Positions 1 to 9,206 of a stretch of DNA of 47,993 bases are shown piece by piece. Made by a program: the position numbers and the translations under genes. The notes below the pieces were generated by a model. The model ran no database searches and was not told where the DNA came from. It saw only the letters and a list, made by a program, of their open reading frames with translations. This DNA is from Candidatus Nanopelagicales bacterium. GTDB lineage: Bacteria > Actinomycetota > Actinomycetes > S36-B12. Location of the stretch: the NCBI GenBank assembly GCA_030830865.1, contig JAURME010000010.1, positions 1 through 47,993 of the forward strand. The letters run 5' to 3'. Position 1 is the first letter of the stretch; every line of letters begins with the position of its first letter.

Positions 1-1
1 G

Positions 2-1864
2 GCGCCCGAGGAGGGTGCTGTCGAGGCTGCCGACGGTGACGAGGACGCCGAGGAGGGTCGTCGTCGCCGGCGACGCCGGGGCGGCCGTCGCCGGCGCGGC
101 AAGGGCGGTGACGAGGACTTCTCGGAGGAGAGCGATTCCGGCGACGCCGAGGCCGATGGTGAGGCCTCCGAGGAGGGCTCCTCCGACGATTCCGAGGGGG
201 GCGCCACGCGTCGTCGTCGTCGTCGCCGCCGTCGGGGCTCCGGTGATGACGACGGCTCCATGGATGATCCGCCGAACACCGTCACACGGGTCCGTGAGCC
301 GCGCGGCAAGGGCGGCGACGACGTCGCCAGCCTCAAGGGATCCACGCGTCTGGAGGCCAAGAAGCAGCGCCGCCGTGAGGGACGTGAAGCCGGTCGACGC
401 CGTGCCCCGATCCTCACCGAGTCCGAGTTCCTCGCCCGGCGCGAGGCCGTCAACCGGGTCATGGCGGTCCGCCAGGAGGGTGATCGGACCCAGATCGCGG
501 TTCTGGAGGACGGTGTCCTCGTCGAGCACTACGTCACGCGAGGCACCTCCTCGTCGATGGTGGGCAACGTGTACCTCGGTCGGGTGCAGAACGTCCTGCC
601 GAGCATGGAGGCCGCGTTCATCGACATTGGTCGCGGTCGCAACGCCGTGCTCTACGCCGGTGAGGTCAACTGGGACGCCGCGGGACTCGAGGGTCAGCCC
701 AAGCGGATCGAGTTCGCCCTGAAGTCCGGCGACCCGGTCCTCGTGCAGGTCACCAAGGATCCGGTGGGTCAGAAGGGTGCTCGTCTGACGAGCCAGATCT
801 CCCTGCCCGGGCGCTTCCTGGTCTACGTGCCGGACGGTTCCATGACCGGCATCAGCCGCAAGTTGCCCGACACCGAGCGCAGCCGACTGAAGAAGGTCCT
901 CAAGCGGGTCATGCCCGAGGACGCCGGCGTCATCGTGCGCACGGCCGCCGAGGGCGCTCCGGAGGAGGCTCTCGAGGCCGACGTCGAACGGCTCAAGGCC
1001 CAGTGGGAGGACATCTCCAAGGCGACCAAGACCGCCAATCCGCCCTCGCTGCTCTACAGCGAGCCGGATCTGGCCATCAAGGTCGTCCGGGACATCTTCA
1101 ACGAGGACGTCAACTCCCTGGTGGTCTCCGGCGACACGGCCTGGACGTCGTTGAGCGCCTACATCGGCGCGGTCGCCCCGGATCTCACTGACCGCCTGCA
1201 GCACTGGATGGAACCAAAGGACCTCTTCGCCGAGTACCGGGTCGACGAGCAGCTCATGAAGGCACTGGACCGCAAGGTGCACCTGCCCTCTGGCGGCTCG
1301 CTGGTGATCGACCGCACCGAGGCCATGACCGTGGTCGACGTCAACACTGGCAAGTTCACCGGGCAGGGCGGCAACCTCGAGCAGACCGTCACGCGCAACA
1401 ACCTGGAGGCGGCCGAGGAGATCGTCCGCCAGCTCCGCCTGCGGGACATCGGCGGCATCATCGTCGTCGACTTCATCGACATGGTCCTGGAGAGCAACCG
1501 CGACCTCGTGCTACGCCGATTGGTGGAGTGTCTGGGCCGCGATCGCACCAAGCACCAGGTCGCCGAGGTGACGTCCCTGGGCCTCGTGCAGATGACTCGC
1601 AAGCGCATCGGATCGGGCTTGCTGGAGTCCTTCTCCGAGACCTGTGAGCAGTGCAACGGTCGCGGGATCCGAGTGTCGCTGAACGACCACCACCACGAGT
1701 CCCCGAAGGCCCGCAAGCCGGCAGGATTCGTGGACCCGGCCGAGGCTGCGGCCAAGGCGCTCGCCGCCAGTGCTGAGTCTGAGGCGGCCGAGGCCGTCGA
1801 GGTGGAGGTCGAGGTGACAGTCGAGGAGCCGGAGGCTGCCGAGGCGGAGGAGGGGTCGGTTTGA
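2..1864 (+). CDS. rne: Ribonuclease E/G family protein, 5'-truncated by the window edge
   Basis: Frame 2 is open from the window edge through the ATG at 260. Contains S1-like region (GNVYLGRVQNVLPSMEAAFIDIGRGRNAVLYAGEV), VVDVNTGKFTG, GGIIVVDFIDM and CEQCNGRG. Followed by rplU-rpmA, as in actinobacteria. Confidence 0.93.
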   Translation, partial: APEEGAVEAADGDEDAEEGRRRRRRRGGRRRRGKGGDEDFSEESDSGDAEADGEASEEGSSDDSEGGATRRRRRRRRRGSGDDDGSMDDPPNTVTRVREPRGKGGDDVASLKGSTRLEAKKQRRREGREAGRRRAPILTESEFLARREAVNRVMAVRQEGDRTQIAVLEDGVLVEHYVTRGTSSSMVGNVYLGRVQNVLPSMEAAFIDIGRGRNAVLYAGEVNWDAAGLEGQPKRIEFALKSGDPVLVQVTKDPVGQKGARLTSQISLPGRFLVYVPDGSMTGISRKLPDTERSRLKKVLKRVMPEDAGVIVRTAAEGAPEEALEADVERLKAQWEDISKATKTANPPSLLYSEPDLAIKVVRDIFNEDVNSLVVSGDTAWTSLSAYIGAVAPDLTDRLQHWMEPKDLFAEYRVDEQLMKALDRKVHLPSGGSLVIDRTEAMTVVDVNTGKFTGQGGNLEQTVTRNNLEAAEEIVRQLRLRDIGGIIVVDFIDMVLESNRDLVLRRLVECLGRDRTKHQVAEVTSLGLVQMTRKRIGSGLLESFSETCEQCNGRGIRVSLNDHHHESPKARKPAGFVDPAEAAAKALAASAESEAAEAVEVEVEVTVEEPEAAEAEEGSV

Positions 1865-1890
1865 CCCTCGCGGACGCTGGTCCGTATCCT
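1861..1890 (+). promoter_or_regulatory. Candidate sigma70-type promoter for rplU-rpmA (TTGACC - 18 nt - TATCCT), overlapping the rne stop codon
   Basis: TTGACC at 1861-1866 and TATCCT at 1885-1890, upstream of the rplU SD (aggag). Confidence 0.5.
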
Positions 1891-1946
1891 TTCCCCTTGT
1901 GCCTCGGGGCCTCAGCCTGGGCACGTCGTTGAGATGACAGGAGTTC

Positions 1947-2264
1947 GTGGTGTACGCCATCGTTCGCGCCGGCGGCCGGCAGGAGAAGGTCGCAGTGGGC
2001 GACGTCGTTGTGCTCGATCGGCAGGCAGGTGAGCCGGGGGCGACCCTCGACCTCCCCGTACTGCTGCTCGTCGACGGCGAGGCCGTGACCACGGATCCGG
2101 CCGTGCTGGCCAAGGCCACCGTCACTGCTGAGATCGTCGACCACCGTCGTGGTCCCAAGATCGACATCCTCCGCTACAAGAACAAGACCGGCTACCGCCG
2201 TCGTCAGGGTCATCGTCAGGACCTGACCGCGGTCAAGGTCACCGACATCACCCCGGGGAAGTGA
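1947..2264 (+). CDS. rplU: 50S ribosomal protein L21
   Basis: [19 protein letters not shown]...; GTG start; followed by rpmA. Confidence 0.97.
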   Translation: MVYAIVRAGGRQEKVAVGDVVVLDRQAGEPGATLDLPVLLLVDGEAVTTDPAVLAKATVTAEIVDHRRGPKIDILRYKNKTGYRRRQGHRQDLTAVKVTDITPGK

Positions 2265-2269
2265 ACTAG

Positions 2270-2521
2270 ATGGCACACAAGAAGGGCGCATCCAGCACCC
2301 GCAACGGTCGCGACTCCAACGCGCAGCGGCTCGGCGTGAAGCGTTTCGGCGGCCAGCAGGTCAACGCCGGCGAGATCATCGTCCGCCAGCGCGGCACCCA
2401 CTTCCACCCGGGACACAATGTGGGCCGAGGCGGCGACGACACCCTCTTCGCCCTCGCGGCGGGAGCGGTGAAGTTCGGCACCCACCGCGGTCGACGGGTC
2501 GTCAGCATCGTCGCGGAGTAG
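2270..2521 (+). CDS. rpmA: 50S ribosomal protein L27
   Basis: [29 protein letters not shown]. Confidence 0.98.
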   Translation: MAHKKGASSTRNGRDSNAQRLGVKRFGGQQVNAGEIIVRQRGTHFHPGHNVGRGGDDTLFALAAGAVKFGTHRGRRVVSIVAE

Positions 2522-2540
2522 CGCCGCACAGATCTTCATC

Positions 2541-2572
2541 AGGGAGGGTGGGCCGCACGGCTCACCCTCCCT
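2541..2572 (+). terminator. Probable intrinsic terminator hairpin after rpmA
   Basis: agggagggtg ggcc-gcac-ggct caccctccct: about 14-bp stem with one G-T pair and a 4-nt loop, followed by cgttcat (weak T tract). Confidence 0.7.
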
Positions 2573-2593
2573 CGTTCATAGAGTCGAAGTTCC

Positions 2594-2655
2594 CGCGAGT
2601 GGTCAGTTGTCGGGGTGTCCGGGCCCCGGATCACCCCGACAACTGACCACTCGCG
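2594..2655. repeat. Long perfect inverted repeat (element A)
   Basis: Left arm cgcgagtggtcagttgtcggggtg (2594-2617), right arm caccccgacaactgaccactcgcg (2632-2655). 24/24 complementarity; the 14-nt centre can itself fold (tccgg-gcc-ccgga). Confidence 0.95.
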
Positions 2656-2689
2656 CAGGGGAGCCGGTGGCTCCTGAGAGGATTCGGGC

Positions 2690-4084
2690 ATGGCCACGTT
2701 CGTCGATCGCGTCGTCCTGCATGCGCAGGCCGGGGACGGCGGCAACGGCTGCGCCTCGGTCCTGCGAGAGAAGTTCAAGCCCCTCGGCGGCCCCGACGGC
2801 GGCAACGGCGGACGTGGCGGCGACATCGTCGCGGTCGTCGATCCGCAGGTCACGACGCTGCTGGAGTTCCACCACGGCCCGCACCGCAGGGCCGGCAACG
2901 GCAAGCCCGGTCAGGGCGGCAACCGCAACGGTGCCGAGGCGGCCGACATCGTGCTGCGGGTTCCCAGCGGCACGGTCGTCACCACCGAGAGCGGCAAGGT
3001 CCTTGCCGACCTCGTCGGACCCGGTGCCACCTACGTCATCGCCCGCGGTGGTCGCGGCGGCCTGGGCAACGCCGCCCTCGCGTCCCCGCGCCGCAAGGCG
3101 CCCGGCTTCGCCCTCCTCGGTGAGCCCGGCGAGCACCGTGACGTCGTCCTTGAGCTCAAGACAGTCGCCGACGTCGCGCTGGTGGGCTTTCCCAGCGCCG
3201 GCAAGTCCAGCCTCGTCGCCGCCCTGTCGGCGGCCCGCCCGAAGATCGCCGACTACCCCTTCACCACTCTCGTGCCAAACCTCGGCGTCGTGACGGCCGG
3301 AGAGGTCGTCTTCACCGTCGCGGACGTGCCCGGGCTCATTCCCGGGGCCAGCGAGGGCAAGGGGCTCGGCCTGGAGTTCCTTCGCCACGTCGAGCGCTGC
3401 AGCGTGCTGGTCCACGTCCTCGACTGCGCCACGATGGAGTCTGAGCGCGATCCGCTGGTCGACTTCGACATCATCGAGCATGAGCTGATGGAGTACGGCG
3501 GTCTGGCCGACCGTCCCCGTCTCGTGGCGCTGAACAAGATCGACGTGCCCGACGGTCGCGCCATGGCGGACCTCGTCCGTCCGACACTGGAGGCGCGGGG
3601 CTATGCGGTGCACGAGATCTCGGCAGCGACCCATGAGGGTCTTCGGCCGCTGACATTCGCGATGGCCGAGCGCGTGATGGCGGCCCGTGCCGCGGCGGTC
3701 CCTGACGAGACGGCCCGCATCGTGCTGACCCCCAAAGCCGTCGACGACTCCGGCTTCACCGTCTCTGTCGAGGACGACGGCTTCCGGGTACGCGGTGACC
3801 GTGCGGAGCGATGGGTCCGCCAGACCGACTTCAGTAACGACGAGGCCGTCGGCTACCTGGCCGATCGACTTGCCCGGCTGGGGGTCGAGGAGGCGCTCGT
3901 CGAGCAGGGAGCGACTCCCGGCTGCACCGTCATGATCGGTCCGGACGAGAACGCCGTGGTGTTCGACTGGTACCCCAGCATCGTTGCCGGCGACAGTGCA
4001 GCGATGATGCGGGAGGCCAGTCCGCGTGGCACGGATGTTCGTCTCGACGCGCGGATCGACGAACTGCCCGGTGGTGACCGGTGA
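2690..4084 (+). CDS. obgE: GTPase Obg/CgtA
   Basis: [29 protein letters not shown]..., [27 protein letters not shown]-terminal OCT domain. Confidence 0.98.
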   Translation: MATFVDRVVLHAQAGDGGNGCASVLREKFKPLGGPDGGNGGRGGDIVAVVDPQVTTLLEFHHGPHRRAGNGKPGQGGNRNGAEAADIVLRVPSGTVVTTESGKVLADLVGPGATYVIARGGRGGLGNAALASPRRKAPGFALLGEPGEHRDVVLELKTVADVALVGFPSAGKSSLVAALSAARPKIADYPFTTLVPNLGVVTAGEVVFTVADVPGLIPGASEGKGLGLEFLRHVERCSVLVHVLDCATMESERDPLVDFDIIEHELMEYGGLADRPRLVALNKIDVPDGRAMADLVRPTLEARGYAVHEISAATHEGLRPLTFAMAERVMAARAAAVPDETARIVLTPKAVDDSGFTVSVEDDGFRVRGDRAERWVRQTDFSNDEAVGYLADRLARLGVEEALVEQGATPGCTVMIGPDENAVVFDWYPSIVAGDSAAMMREASPRGTDVRLDARIDELPGGDR

Positions 4085-5214
4085 TGGCCGGGACCTCCGT
4101 GCGTCAGGCCATTGCGGAGGCAGAGCGACTGGTCGTCAAGGTCGGCTCCTCCTCACTCACGCAGGTCGGTGGCGGCCTCGACGCCGGCCGAGTCGACGCC
4201 CTTGTCACGCAGCTCGCGGCGCGGCGGAGGTCTGGTCATCAGGTCATCCTCGTGTCCAGCGGTGCGATCGCCGCGGGCATGCCGACCCTCGGGCTCACCC
4301 GGCGCCCGCAGGATCTGGCGACCCAGCAGGCCGCTGCGTCCGTGGGACAGGGGATGCTCGTCGCCCAGTACAGCGCGTCGTTCGCGCGGCATGACCTCAC
4401 GGTGGGGCAGGTCCTCGTCACCGCCGACGACGTGATCCGTCGGGCGCACTACCGCAACGCGCAGCGCACCCTGTTTCGCCTGCTCGACCTCGGGATCGTG
4501 CCCATCGTCAACGAGAACGACACGGTGGCCACGGACGAGATCCGCTTCGGAGACAACGATCGCCTCGCGGCCCTGGTCGCCCACGTGGTCCGGGCCGACG
4601 CGCTTATCCTGCTCTCAGATGTCGATGGGCTCTATGACGGTCCACCCTCGGAACCGGGCACGTCGCTGATCCGCGACGTGTCAGGCCCGTCGGATCTCGA
4701 ACATGTCCGGATCGGCGGTGTCGGCACCGCGGGAGTCGGGCTCGGCGGAATGGCCACCAAGGTCGAGGCCGCCACCATCGCGACAGCGGCGGGGATCCCC
4801 GTCCTCCTCTCGGCCGCCGCCGATGTCGAGCGCGCGATCACACATGCGGATGTCGGAACCGTGTTCCATCCCACGGGTCGACGGTCGTCGAGTCGGCTGC
4901 TGTGGCTCGAGCACGCCACGGCACCGCAAGGTCGCCTGTTCCTGGATTCCGGGGCAGTCACGGCGGTCGTCGAGGGCCGCAAGTCGCTCCTGCCGGCCGG
5001 GATCGTCCGAGTTGAGGGCACCTTTGTGGCGGGGGATCCGGTCGAGCTTCTGGACGAAAACGGCACCACGGTGGCCCGAGGTCTGGTCAACTTTGACGCA
5101 CAGGAGCTTCCAGGCCTGCTGGGTCGATCGACGAAGGAGCTGGCCCGGGAGCTCGGACCGGAGTATGAGCGGGAGGTCGTCCACCGTGATGACCTGGTCA
5201 TCATGACCTCCTGA
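4081..5214 (+). CDS. proB: Glutamate 5-kinase with PUA domain
   Basis: [39 protein letters not shown]; overlaps the obgE stop; near proA. Confidence 0.97.
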   Translation: MMAGTSVRQAIAEAERLVVKVGSSSLTQVGGGLDAGRVDALVTQLAARRRSGHQVILVSSGAIAAGMPTLGLTRRPQDLATQQAAASVGQGMLVAQYSASFARHDLTVGQVLVTADDVIRRAHYRNAQRTLFRLLDLGIVPIVNENDTVATDEIRFGDNDRLAALVAHVVRADALILLSDVDGLYDGPPSEPGTSLIRDVSGPSDLEHVRIGGVGTAGVGLGGMATKVEAATIATAAGIPVLLSAAADVERAITHADVGTVFHPTGRRSSSRLLWLEHATAPQGRLFLDSGAVTAVVEGRKSLLPAGIVRVEGTFVAGDPVELLDENGTTVARGLVNFDAQELPGLLGRSTKELARELGPEYEREVVHRDDLVIMTS

Positions 5215-5258
5215 CTCGGCCATCCGACACATGGTGTCGAACGGGAGGAGGCGACGTC

Positions 5259-5654
5259 GTGTCCTCCGATGTGCGGCGCCTCCAGGCCGTCCCGAGCCCC
5301 CCGGCCATCCCCCGCGACATGTGGCACGTGACGCTCACCGTCGCTGGTGCAGCCGTGGACGGCCAGGTCATCAAGGCCGCGTTGGAGCGCCTGAGCGAGG
5401 AGCATCCCTTCCTGCTCTCTGGTCGCTACACGGTCGACCGCGCCGAGGTTCGCTACTGGGAGGAGGCGCCGGACGTCACCACTGCCCTGCGGATGGCGGC
5501 GCAACTGTGGGACGAGCACACCGAATCGGCGCGTCTGCCGGCTTGGCGGGTCGTCGGAGTCGAGGTGGTCGACCGAGAGACCTTCCATCGTCGAGGCCGC
5601 TACATCCATGAGCAACCCGGGCTCGTGGCTGCCGGGCGGGTCATTCCCTTCTAG
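5259..5654 (+). CDS. Conserved hypothetical protein between proB and proA
   Basis: 131-aa ORF with GTG start, no overlap with neighbours, co-directional. Confidence 0.75.
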   Translation: MSSDVRRLQAVPSPPAIPRDMWHVTLTVAGAAVDGQVIKAALERLSEEHPFLLSGRYTVDRAEVRYWEEAPDVTTALRMAAQLWDEHTESARLPAWRVVGVEVVDRETFHRRGRYIHEQPGLVAAGRVIPF

Positions 5655-5686
5655 CGCGCACCCTGGCGCTCGGTATCGTCCTCCCC

Positions 5687-6979
5687 ATGACGACGCAGCA
5701 GGATGTCACGACCGATGAGCGAGGGGCCGTTCGGCAGACCGCTCAGAGGGCCCGCGATGCCGCGGTGGTCCTGCGCACGCTCACGCGAGACCAGAAGGAC
5801 GCCGCGCTGGTGGCCATGGCCGATGCTCTCGACGCTGCCGCGGCCGCGATCGTGGGGGCCAACGCCGCCGACGTCGACCGGGCCCGGGAGATCGGAACCC
5901 CTGAGGCCATCGTCGACCGCCTGACCCTGACGCCGCCGCGGATCGCCGCGATCGCGCAGGCCCTTCGCGATGTCGCCGCCCTCCCGGATCCGGTCGGGGA
6001 GGTGGTCCGTGGTTACACGCTGCCCAACGGCCTGCAGGTGCGTCAGACGCGGGTGCCGCTGGGCGTGGTCGGCATGATCTACGAGGCCCGCCCCAACGTC
6101 ACGGTCGACGCTGCCGGGCTGTGTCTGAAGAGCGGCAATGCCGCTCTTCTGCGCGGTTCCTCGTCCGCAGCAGCCAGCAACGCTGCGCTGGTGGAGGTCA
6201 TGCGTGGGGCGCTCGTGGAGGCAGGCGTGCCGGCCGATGCGGTGCAGCTCGTTCCGGGGGAGACGCACGACTCGGTGACTCACCTCATGACGGCTCGTGG
6301 CCTCGTCGACGTCGTCATCCCTCGCGGGGGAGCCGGACTCATCCGCAACGTGGTCGAGAACTCCACGGTGCCGGTCATCGAGACCGGCGTCGGGAACTGC
6401 CACGTGTACGTCGACCGGGACGCCGACATCGACAAGGCCGTCGCGATCCTGCTCAACAGCAAGGCGCAGCGGGTCAGCGTGTGCAACGCGGCGGAGACCG
6501 TCCTCGTCCATCGGGACATCGCCGACACCTTCCTTCCTCGCGCGCTGGAGGCCCTGAAGGACGCGGGCGTGACCATCCACGGGGACGCGCGCTTCGCCCT
6601 CCATGCCACCGGGACCCAGATCCCGTTCGAGGCTGTGACGGACGACGACTGGGCGGCGGAGTACTACTCCCTCGACATCGCCGCGGGAATCGTCGACTCG
6701 ATCGATGAGGCCCTGGAGCACATCCGACGCTGGTCCAGTGGGCACACGGAGGCGATCGTGAGCGACAGCCAGTCGGCGATCCAGCGCTTCGTCGCCGGTG
6801 TCGACTCGGCAGCTGTCATGGTGAACGCCTCCACACGGTTCACCGACGGGGGTGAGTTCGGCTTCGGGGCTGAGATCGGCATCTCGACGCAGAAGCTCCA
6901 TGCCCGCGGACCGATGGGCCTGGCGGAGTTGACCACCACCACGTACATCGTGACCGGGGACGGGCACATCCGCACCTGA
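5687..6979 (+). CDS. proA: Gamma-glutamyl phosphate reductase
   Basis: [78 protein letters not shown]. Confidence 0.98.
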   Translation: MTTQQDVTTDERGAVRQTAQRARDAAVVLRTLTRDQKDAALVAMADALDAAAAAIVGANAADVDRAREIGTPEAIVDRLTLTPPRIAAIAQALRDVAALPDPVGEVVRGYTLPNGLQVRQTRVPLGVVGMIYEARPNVTVDAAGLCLKSGNAALLRGSSSAAASNAALVEVMRGALVEAGVPADAVQLVPGETHDSVTHLMTARGLVDVVIPRGGAGLIRNVVENSTVPVIETGVGNCHVYVDRDADIDKAVAILLNSKAQRVSVCNAAETVLVHRDIADTFLPRALEALKDAGVTIHGDARFALHATGTQIPFEAVTDDDWAAEYYSLDIAAGIVDSIDEALEHIRRWSSGHTEAIVSDSQSAIQRFVAGVDSAAVMVNASTRFTDGGEFGFGAEIGISTQKLHARGPMGLAELTTTTYIVTGDGHIRT

Positions 6980-7036
6980 GCAGACCACGTCGCTAGAGTG
7001 TGAGCACTCGGACCGCATGACCTGAAGGGACCTTCG

Positions 7037-7183
7037 ATGAGCGTCGTCCACACCGCTGCCGTCTTCGCCAGCGAGGAGGCAGGTCATTCCGCCGGTCCCA
7101 ACCCCTACATCTTCGGAGGCTTCGCCCTCGGTGCCCTGATCCTGCTGCTGGTCATCACGATGATGATCAAGGTCGGCGACTGA
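7037..7183 (+). CDS. Small single-pass membrane protein (48 aa)
   Basis: MSVVHTAAVFASEEAGHSAGPNPYIFGGFALGALILLLVITMMIKVGD. One TM segment, SD-like gaaggga upstream. Absent from the supplied ORF track because of its length. Confidence 0.75.
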   Translation: MSVVHTAAVFASEEAGHSAGPNPYIFGGFALGALILLLVITMMIKVGD

Positions 7184-7208
7184 GCGTTCTGCGCTCGTCG
7201 GGGTTGCC

Positions 7209-7808
7209 GTGCGCATCGGGGTGATGGGCGGATCGTTCGACCCCATCCATCTGGGCCATCTCGTCGCGGCCTCGGAGGCGGCCCACCGGTTCGATCTGGA
7301 CCGGGTCGTCTTCAGCCCGACCGGGGAGTCCTATCACAAGCAGACGGACACCCGGGCGCCCTCGGAGGTCCGCTACCTGATGACCGTCGTGGCCACGGCC
7401 GCCGATCCCCGGTTCCACGCCACTCGCGTCGACATCGATCGACCGGGACCCACCTACACGGCCGAGACCCTCAAGGACCTGCAGTCCGCCTTCGCGGAGG
7501 AGTCAGGAGGTCAGGACGCGGAGTGGTTCTTCATCACCGGGGCCGATGCCCTCGCGGACATCCTCGGCTGGCGTGATCCGGACCGCATCCTCGACTCCGC
7601 GCACCTCGTCGGGGTGACCCGTCCCGGACACGTGCTCGAGGACCCGGGACTGCCGCAGGACCGGGTGTCCCTCATCGAGATCCCTGCCCTGGCCATCTCG
7701 TCCACCGACATCCGGCGCCGCGTCGCCGCGGGTGCGCCCATCCAGTACCTCGTCCCCTCGGGCGTTGCGCACCTGATCGACAAGTACCGGCTGTACCGCT
7801 CCGCCTGA
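7209..7808 (+). CDS. nadD: Nicotinate-nucleotide adenylyltransferase
   Basis: MRIGVMGGSFDPIHLGHLVAASEA..., ISSTDIRRR. Confidence 0.97.
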   Translation: MRIGVMGGSFDPIHLGHLVAASEAAHRFDLDRVVFSPTGESYHKQTDTRAPSEVRYLMTVVATAADPRFHATRVDIDRPGPTYTAETLKDLQSAFAEESGGQDAEWFFITGADALADILGWRDPDRILDSAHLVGVTRPGHVLEDPGLPQDRVSLIEIPALAISSTDIRRRVAAGAPIQYLVPSGVAHLIDKYRLYRSA

Positions 7809-7850
7809 TCCCGACATCGTCCTGAACCACCCTCGACCGAAGGACCTCAC

Positions 7851-8249
7851 GTGCCCGCTGCACCGGAAGCCGTCATCCTCGCCGTCGCCGCTGCCGAGGC
7901 GGCCGCCGACAAGCTCGCCACCGACATCGTCGCCATCGACGTCAGCGAGCCGCTCGCGATCACCGAGGCGTTCGTGCTGTGCTCGGCGGCCAACGACCGA
8001 CAGGTCCGTTCAGTTGTCGATGCCATCGAGGAGCGTCTCCGCGCGCTCCATGCCAAGCCGATCCGGAGGGAGGGGGAGGCCGAGGGGCACTGGGTGCTGC
8101 TGGATTTCGGGGACATCGTCGTGCACGTCCAGCTCGCCGAGGAGCGGATCCACTACGCGATCGAGCGGCTGTGGAAGGACTGCCCGGCCATACCGCTGCC
8201 GGACTCGGTCAACGCTCCCCGCACGGCCGGCCTGGACGACCCCGCATGA
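7851..8249 (+). CDS. rsfS: Ribosome silencing factor
   Basis: DIVAIDVSEPLAITEAFVLCSAANDRQVRSVVDAIEE, GHWVLLDFGDIVVHV; downstream of nadD. Confidence 0.95.
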   Translation: MPAAPEAVILAVAAAEAAADKLATDIVAIDVSEPLAITEAFVLCSAANDRQVRSVVDAIEERLRALHAKPIRREGEAEGHWVLLDFGDIVVHVQLAEERIHYAIERLWKDCPAIPLPDSVNAPRTAGLDDPA

Positions 8250-8908
8250 TCTCCCGACGACTGATCCTGTGGCGCCACGGTCGTACGGCCTGGAACGCGG
8301 AGCGACGCTTCCAGGGGCAGACGGACGTCCCGCTGGATGACATGGGGCACAGGCAGGCGGCTCATGCGGCCGAGCTTCTCGCGACGCTGTCGCCGGATCG
8401 CATCGTCAGCTCTGATCTGGCCCGGGCCCGGGAGACGGCCGAGGCCCTCGGAGTGCGCGTGGGCCTCGACGTAGCGACACATGAGGGGTTGCGCGAGACC
8501 TTCGCGGGGGACTGGGAGGGGCTGACCCGTCGGGAACTCGAGGAGGCCTACGGTGACGAGCTCGCCCGGTGGTCGGCCGGCTCCGACGTGCGCCCCGGCG
8601 GCGGGGAGACGCGGCGGGAGGTTGCCGCGCGGGTGGTGCAGGTGATCGATGCTGTCCTGGCCGAGTCCGCGCCGGGCGAGACGATCGTGGTCGCGACTCA
8701 TGGGGGTGCGGCCCGGGCGGCGATCGGTGCGCTGCTGGAGCTTCCCCCGGAGCACTGGGCGGCGCTGGGTGTGCTCACCAACTGCGCGTGGTCGGTGCTC
8801 GTGGAGAACATGGCCGGGCCGTCGGCTGAGCGTCACGGACCGAGGTGGCGACTGCAGGAGTACAACGCCGGCAGCCTTCCCGTGGCGGCCCTTGCCGACG
8901 ACCGCTGA
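8246..8908 (+). CDS. Histidine phosphatase (phosphoglycerate mutase family); candidate glucosyl-3-phosphoglycerate phosphatase
   Basis: LILWRHGRTAWNAERRFQGQTD (RHG motif), SSDLARARETAEALG, VATHGGAARAAIGALL. ATGA overlap with rsfS. Position matches M. tuberculosis Rv2419c (gpgP). Confidence 0.85.
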   Translation: MISRRLILWRHGRTAWNAERRFQGQTDVPLDDMGHRQAAHAAELLATLSPDRIVSSDLARARETAEALGVRVGLDVATHEGLRETFAGDWEGLTRRELEEAYGDELARWSAGSDVRPGGGETRREVAARVVQVIDAVLAESAPGETIVVATHGGAARAAIGALLELPPEHWAALGVLTNCAWSVLVENMAGPSAERHGPRWRLQEYNAGSLPVAALADDR

Positions 8909-9002
8909 GGGCCCCTGTCGCGCGCCCTCGACTTGCAGTCTCGCGAGGGGGTCCGACTGGTGGGAGGAGCGGGGTCATCGTGTATGGTTCGGAATCCCGC
9001 AC

Positions 9003-9075
9003 GGGGCTGTAGCGCAGCTGGTAGCGCACCTCCATGGCATGGAGGGGGTCAGGGGTTCGAGTCCCCTCAGCTCCA
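9003..9075 (+). tRNA. tRNA-Ala (anticodon GGC)
   Basis: Cloverleaf: acceptor GGGGCTG/CAGCTCC, D stem GCGC/GCGC, anticodon stem CCTCC-atGGCat-GGAGG, T arm AGGGG-TTCGAGT-CCCCT, discriminator A; CCA not encoded. Confidence 0.96.
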
Positions 9076-9092
9076 CAGATTTGACGCGCTTA

Positions 9093-9120
9093 CTGGATCA
9101 ATTCCCCAGAATTGATCCGG
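9093..9120 (+). terminator. Hairpin after tRNA-Ala, possible terminator
   Basis: ctGGATCAATTC-ccca-GAATTGATCCgg followed by ttt: 10-bp perfect stem, short T run. Confidence 0.55.
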
Positions 9121-9206
9121 TTTCGCATCGGGACTGCCGATCATGACCGAGTTGACACACCATCATGTTCCTGTGATGGCGCCGCGACCTGCTGCAGCGT
9201 GAGCCG

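Noticed and set aside
209-236. cgtcgtcgtcgtcgtcgccgccgtcgg simple repeat
   Set aside because: Encodes an Arg8 block of RNase E; low-complexity coding sequence, not a separate element.
2678-2689. GAGGAT 6 nt before the obgE ATG as a leaderless -10
   Set aside because: Does not fit TANNNT at its first position; left uncalled despite the matching spacing.
5651-7246. 531-aa antisense ORF opposite proA
   Set aside because: Same GC-bias artefact; no recognisable domain and fully overlaps proA.
8010-8019. TCAGTTGTCG in rsfS, resembling the core of elements A and B
   Set aside because: A 10-mer match only, inside conserved coding sequence, with no inverted partner nearby.
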